Origin: Candidatus Hecatellales archaeon | GTDB lineage: Archaea; Thermoproteota; Bathyarchaeia; Hecatellales; Hecatellaceae | NCBI GenBank assembly: GCA_003662485.1 | Contig: QMYD01000035.1 | Span: 1-9,515 of the forward strand | Length of the DNA: 9,515 nucleotides | Direction: 5' to 3' | Shown here: positions 6,388-9,515 of the stretch, piece after piece | Layout of the letters: the number at the start of each line of letters is the position of its first letter | Numbering within the stretch: position 1 is the stretch's first letter | The notes under the pieces: generated by a model | The model's database searches: none | The model's input: only the letters and a program-made list of their open reading frames with translations | Told to the model about the DNA's origin: nothing | Made by a program: the position numbers and the translations under genes

Positions 6388-7584
6388 ATGGACTTCGAGC
6401 TAGATGAAGCCCAAAAATCTGTTCAGAAGATTATGAGGGAGTTCACTGAGAGGGAGGTTATACCGCTAGCCGAGGAGATAGACAGAAAACAGGAGATACC
6501 ACTTCAGCTAATGAAGAAGCTAGCTGATATAGGATACTTCGGCATGAGGTATCCTGAGAAGTATGGTGGAACAGGCCTGGACACGGTGTCTGAATGCATT
6601 GCCATAGAGGAGCTTGCCAGAGGCTCCCTCAGCGTAGCCTTCGCAGCCACCATGCAAGCCTTCCAGTGTACGGACTTCATCTACCTCTTCGGCTCCGAAG
6701 AGCAGAAGCAGGAATGGCTCGTCCCAGCCATCAAAGGGGAAAAATTTGGAGCTTTCTGCCTCACAGAGCCTGGGGGAGGCTCAGACCTCTCCATGCTGAA
6801 AACCACGGTTAGGGTGGAAGGAGACGAATGCGTAATAAACGGTACGAAAACATTTGTGACCAATGGCCCCATGGCAGACTGGTATATTACGGCGGTAATG
6901 GCAGTGAAGGAGAAGGGCTTCTGGGGTATAGACTTCGTGGTGGTGCCCAAGGGCACCCCAGGCCTCATCATAGGCAAAAACATTCCGAAAAGCGGCCTGC
7001 GGGGAGTGAAAAACTGTGAACTCATGTATGACGAGTGTAGGGTTCCCCTCAAAAACGCTCTTGCAGGCATAGGCGAGGGGAAGGGTGGAGCCTACCTTCA
7101 GGGAATCCTAGCCGAAATAAGGCTTATAACCGGGGCGCTTGGCCTGGGGCTAACCCAAGCAGCCTTAGATGTAGCCGTAGAATACGCTGGGGAGAGAGTA
7201 GCCTTCGGCCAGCCCATCAGCCGATGGCAGGGGATAAGCTTCAAAATCGCAACCATCGCTACGGAGCTGGAGGCAGCCAGAGTCTTCCTCTACTATGCAG
7301 CCTGGCTTATGAGTAAGAAGATTAAGGAGGTTGGAGCCTTCAAGGGTAGGATGGACCCCCAAGTCGTTAAAATCTCAAGCATGGCGAAGAACTTCGCCTG
7401 CGAGCTTGCTCAGAGAGCTGTAGATGAGGCTATGAGAATTCACGGTGGATACAGCATGTCGGAGGAAATGCCCGTGAACAGGCTTTGGAGAGATGCAGGA
7501 GGACTCCTCTGGGGTGGAGGAACCACGGAAATAAACAACATCATAATTGTAAGGGAAATTTACCGGGAGAGGAAGAAACGCTAA
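6388..7584 (+). CDS. Acyl-CoA dehydrogenase family protein lacking the canonical catalytic glutamate
   Basis: FAD-dependent acyl-CoA dehydrogenase fold, full length at 398 residues. Visible are the N-terminal helical domain (about 1-120), the flavin-contact signature FCLTEPGGGSDLSM (123-136), the beta domain with INGTKTFVTNG (150-160), and the C-terminal domain with ERVAFGQPISRWQ (269-281) and the FAD/dimer motif MRIHGGYSMSEEMPVNRLWR (349-368). Normal members oxidise acyl-CoA to 2-enoyl-CoA and pass electrons to ETF. The catalytic base in the MCAD/SCAD type is Glu in YEGT; here the segment is WGGGTTEI and that position is Gly377. The alternative base of isovaleryl-CoA dehydrogenase, just before Arg in helix G, is Ile244, with Glu243 one residue earlier. 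The reaction is therefore uncertain: a dehydrogenase with a relocated base, a reductase, or a non-oxidising relative such as the desulfinases. Its position between the importer and a B12 mutase suggests acyl-CoA catabolism. Confidence 0.88.
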   Translation: MDFELDEAQKSVQKIMREFTEREVIPLAEEIDRKQEIPLQLMKKLADIGYFGMRYPEKYGGTGLDTVSECIAIEELARGSLSVAFAATMQAFQCTDFIYLFGSEEQKQEWLVPAIKGEKFGAFCLTEPGGGSDLSMLKTTVRVEGDECVINGTKTFVTNGPMADWYITAVMAVKEKGFWGIDFVVVPKGTPGLIIGKNIPKSGLRGVKNCELMYDECRVPLKNALAGIGEGKGGAYLQGILAEIRLITGALGLGLTQAALDVAVEYAGERVAFGQPISRWQGISFKIATIATELEAARVFLYYAAWLMSKKIKEVGAFKGRMDPQVVKISSMAKNFACELAQRAVDEAMRIHGGYSMSEEMPVNRLWRDAGGLLWGGGTTEINNIIIVREIYRERKKR

Positions 7585-7596
7585 AACCTTCCAACT

Positions 7597-7607
7597 AAGT
7601 TTTTTAA
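7597..7607 (+). promoter_or_regulatory. Putative TATA/BRE promoter for the mutase large-subunit gene
   Basis: AAGTTTTTTAA lies in the 48-base gap after the dehydrogenase gene and is centred about 30 bases before GTG 7633. No good Shine-Dalgarno sequence precedes that GTG (only a weak AGGTG overlapping it), so leaderless initiation fits. The same AAGTTTTTT word appears twice in the livG/livK promoter region. The T-run could equally act as a terminator for the upstream gene. Confidence 0.4.
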
Positions 7608-7632
7608 CCTGGAAAGCTAAGATTCCCAGTAG

Positions 7633-9330
7633 GTGAGTGGGTGCTTGTTCGACGGTAAATTCCTCGAAGAGCTCGAGAGGAAGGAAGCGGGGTGGATGGA
7701 GGAAAGGGTGAAGAAGGCTCTGGCCAAAACGCCTGAAAGGAAGAAGGAGTTTAAAACCTTCTCCGGCATTCCCTTAAAGCCGATTTACACGCCCAACGAC
7801 GTAAAGGACTTAGACTACCTGAGGGAAATTTCCTTCCCAGGCGAATACCCATACACGAGGGGAATCTACCCGCTAATGTACAGGGCACGCCTCTACACGA
7901 TGAGACAGTACACGGGCTGGGGGACCGCTGAAGAAACAAATAAAAGATGGAAGTACCTGCTCGCCCATGGGGAAACAGGCCTAAGCGCAGCCTTCGACCT
8001 TCCAACCCAGCTTGGCTATGACCCCGACCATCCATTAGCCAAAGGCGAGGTTGGAAAGGTAGGATGCTCCATGAGCAACCTCTCCGAGTACGAGCTACTC
8101 TACCAAGGCATCTCCATGGATAAGATAAGCGTTCACCTCCAGGTGAATGCAACTGCACCCTTCATCGTGGCCATGCATATTGCAGAGGCGGATAGGCGTG
8201 GAGTGCCGAGGGAGAGGATTTGGGGAGCCTGCCAAAACGAGATTTTAAAGGAGTTTGTGGCTAGGGGAACCTTCATCTACCCCGTGGAACCCTCCATGAG
8301 GCTTGCCTGCGACCTAATGGAGTTCTGCGTTAAGCAGATGCCCAGATGGCAGCCCATAACCGTATGCCAATACCATATTCAGGAGGCTGGAGCAGACTTT
8401 GTAACCGCCATGGGGCTTAGCTTCGCAAACGCTATAGCCTACGTGGAAGCCATGCTGGAGAGAGGCCTACCCGTCGACAGCTTCGCCTTCAACATTTCGG
8501 TTTGGAACTGCATGTGCGGTCCAGAATTCTTCGAGTCCATATGCGGTTTGAGAGCTGCGAGAAGGCTTTGGGCTAAAATCATGAAGGAGCGCTTCGGAGC
8601 CAAGGATCCACGCTCCTGTATGATGAGGATCTTTGTGGGCTCGGGAGGCTTCCACCTAACTAGGAAGGAGCCCCTAAACAACATCGTTAGGATCGCGCTT
8701 CAATCGTTGGCTGCAGCCCTCGCTGGCGTTCAAGCCCAGAACATGCAGTGTTATGATGAGGCCTTCTCCATCCCCACTGAGGAGTCCATGCGCATAGCCC
8801 TAAGAACCATGCAGATAGTAGCTTATGAGTCGGGTGCAGCCGACGTCATAGACCCGCTGGGAGGCTCCTATTTCGTTGAAGCCCTAACCAACGAGATCGA
8901 GAAGAAGATTATGGAGATCGTTCAGGCAGTAGAGGATGAGGGGGGAGCCATCGAAGCCATTAGGAAGGGTTGGATGCAAAGGCTCATAGCCAAGCAAGCC
9001 TACGAGCAGCAGAAGAAGATTGAGGAGGGAGAAATCGTAAGGGTTGGAGAAAACCTCTTCGCTGTTGAGAGGGAGGAGAAGCTTGAAAACGTTTTCAGGG
9101 TTCCACCAGAGGTTGAGGAGGAGGTAATCGCAAGACTGGAGAAGTTCAAGGCTTTAAGGGATAAGAGACAGGTTGAGGAGGCTCTGGCAAGACTTCAAAG
9201 AGCAGCCGAAACCGGGGAAAACACCATGCCCTACATTATTGAGGCGGTTAAGGCTAGGGCCACCCTCGGCGAAATGTGCGATACTCTTGCTCAAGTCTTC
9301 GGCAGAGCTGAGGAAATGGTGGTGTGGTAA
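7633..9330 (+). CDS. B12-dependent acyl-CoA mutase large subunit, methylmalonyl-CoA mutase-like but divergent
   Basis: Substrate-binding TIM-barrel subunit of the methylmalonyl-CoA mutase family, here a stand-alone 565-residue chain whose cobalamin domain is the next gene, the usual archaeal arrangement. Family motifs: YTMRQYTGWGTAEETNKR (88-105), GLSAAFDLPTQLGYDPDHP (116-134), CQNEILKEFVARGTFIYP (200-217), YHIQEAGAD (247-255), GLRAARRLWAKIMKERFG (305-322) and YESGAADVIDPLGGSYFVE (398-416). Against Propionibacterium MutB numbering from memory, Tyr89 (Tyr93), Arg207 (Arg211), Gln197 (Gln201), His244 (His248) and Ser114 (Ser118) are kept. The Tyr/Arg pair favours a carboxylated acyl-CoA over isobutyryl-CoA. 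Ser164, Thr166, Thr195, Arg283, His328 and Gln330 are replaced by His168, Gln170, Ala199, Asn287, Phe334 and Gly336. I therefore trust the mutase family but not the exact substrate. GTG 7633 is chosen for the extra conserved N-terminal helix and promoter spacing; TTG 7645 is possible. Confidence 0.85.
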   Translation: MSGCLFDGKFLEELERKEAGWMEERVKKALAKTPERKKEFKTFSGIPLKPIYTPNDVKDLDYLREISFPGEYPYTRGIYPLMYRARLYTMRQYTGWGTAEETNKRWKYLLAHGETGLSAAFDLPTQLGYDPDHPLAKGEVGKVGCSMSNLSEYELLYQGISMDKISVHLQVNATAPFIVAMHIAEADRRGVPRERIWGACQNEILKEFVARGTFIYPVEPSMRLACDLMEFCVKQMPRWQPITVCQYHIQEAGADFVTAMGLSFANAIAYVEAMLERGLPVDSFAFNISVWNCMCGPEFFESICGLRAARRLWAKIMKERFGAKDPRSCMMRIFVGSGGFHLTRKEPLNNIVRIALQSLAAALAGVQAQNMQCYDEAFSIPTEESMRIALRTMQIVAYESGAADVIDPLGGSYFVEALTNEIEKKIMEIVQAVEDEGGAIEAIRKGWMQRLIAKQAYEQQKKIEEGEIVRVGENLFAVEREEKLENVFRVPPEVEEEVIARLEKFKALRDKRQVEEALARLQRAAETGENTMPYIIEAVKARATLGEMCDTLAQVFGRAEEMVVW

Positions 9331-9335
9331 GCTTA

Positions 9336-9343
9336 GGGGGTGA
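9336..9343 (+). promoter_or_regulatory. Ribosome-binding site for the mutase small subunit
   Basis: GGGGGTGA lies 5 bases before ATG 9349 and matches the archaeal GGTGA core. It also contains an in-frame GTG (9340) that could be a start, but the spacing favours ATG 9349. Confidence 0.55.
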
Positions 9344-9348
9344 GAGGG

Positions 9349-9515
9349 ATGGAGGAAAGGAAGATTAAGGTTTTAATTGCTAAGCCTGGGCTTGACGGGC
9401 ATGACAGGGGTGCTAAGGTTGTCGCCACAGCCCTAAAGGAGGCTGGGATGGAGGTAATCTATACCGGGAGGTTTAAGAGGCCGGAGGAAATAGTCTCCCT
9501 CGCCCTGAAGGAGAA
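9349..9515 (+). CDS. Cobalamin-binding small subunit of the acyl-CoA mutase (3' partial)
   Basis: Carries adenosylcobalamin for the upstream large subunit. Fifty-five codons are visible before the window ends. The N-terminus reads KVLIAKPGLDGHDRGAKVVA, containing the base-off cobalamin motif: Lys12, Asp16 and His18 match the Lys604/Asp608/His610 triad of Propionibacterium MutB (numbering from memory), with His18 the expected lower axial cobalt ligand. The usual LFQTPE that follows is RFKRPEE here (residues 41-47), an unusual basic replacement that parallels the divergence of the large subunit. ATG 9349 is 18 bases after the large-subunit stop, so the two are one operon. The complete protein would be about 130-150 residues, as in other split mutases. 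Confidence 0.88.
   Translation, partial: MEERKIKVLIAKPGLDGHDRGAKVVATALKEAGMEVIYTGRFKRPEEIVSLALKE

Noticed and set aside
6681..7070. Minus-strand open frame of 129 codons inside the dehydrogenase gene
   Set aside because: Antisense to conserved flavin-binding motifs; no family resemblance.
7751..8158. Minus-strand open frame of 135 codons inside the mutase gene
   Set aside because: Antisense to the conserved mutase barrel and rich in Arg/Ser/Gly, as expected from reading the opposite strand.
1..9515. CRISPR array, tRNA/rRNA genes, transposon ends or integrase
   Set aside because: No spaced direct repeats, cloverleaf-like segments, terminal inverted repeats or transposase/integrase motifs were seen on either strand.

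Overview
The window reads as a piece of an archaeal genome, most likely a thermophilic or moderately thermophilic member of the Thermoproteota/Bathyarchaeia side. The signs are Arg codons dominated by AGG/AGA, frequent ATA, a perfect archaeal-type GGAGGTG ribosome-binding site, AT-rich TATA-like boxes about 30 bases before genes that lack a Shine-Dalgarno sequence (leaderless mRNA style), and a substrate-binding protein with a Thr/Pro-rich stalk typical of archaeal surface receptors. The lineage is an inference. No RNA gene, insertion sequence, CRISPR array or long repeat is visible, and there is no gene-free stretch longer than 300 bases.

Layout: (1) Bases 2-1529, plus strand: an XdhC/CoxI-type molybdenum hydroxylase maturation protein, cut at its 5' end by the window edge, overlapping a YqeB/EF2563-family molybdenum hydroxylase accessory protein. 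The enzyme they serve is presumably off the left edge. (2) Bases 1535-2951, minus strand: LivF and LivG, the two ATPases of a branched-chain amino acid type (HAAT family) ABC importer. (3) Bases 2952-3019: a short divergent promoter region. (4) Bases 3020-6359, plus strand: the receptor (LivK-like) and the two permeases (LivH, LivM). LivM has no ATG, GTG or TTG start and is 84 codons longer at its N-terminus than its first ATG suggests. (5) Bases 6388-9515, plus strand: an acyl-CoA dehydrogenase family protein, the large subunit of a B12-dependent acyl-CoA mutase, and the cobalamin-binding small subunit, cut by the right edge.

Taken together, parts 2-5 look like an uptake-plus-catabolism module. 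A HAAT importer brings in a small carboxylate or amino acid, an FAD enzyme acts on the derived acyl-CoA, and a B12 mutase rearranges the carbon skeleton. The textbook version is Val/Ile breakdown through propionyl-CoA and methylmalonyl-CoA to succinyl-CoA. Two things argue against simply copying that annotation. The dehydrogenase lacks the catalytic glutamate at both positions known for the family. The mutase keeps the Tyr/Arg pair that selects methylmalonyl-CoA over isobutyryl-CoA but has changed at least six other substrate-contacting positions. These two genes are the best candidates for undescribed chemistry here.
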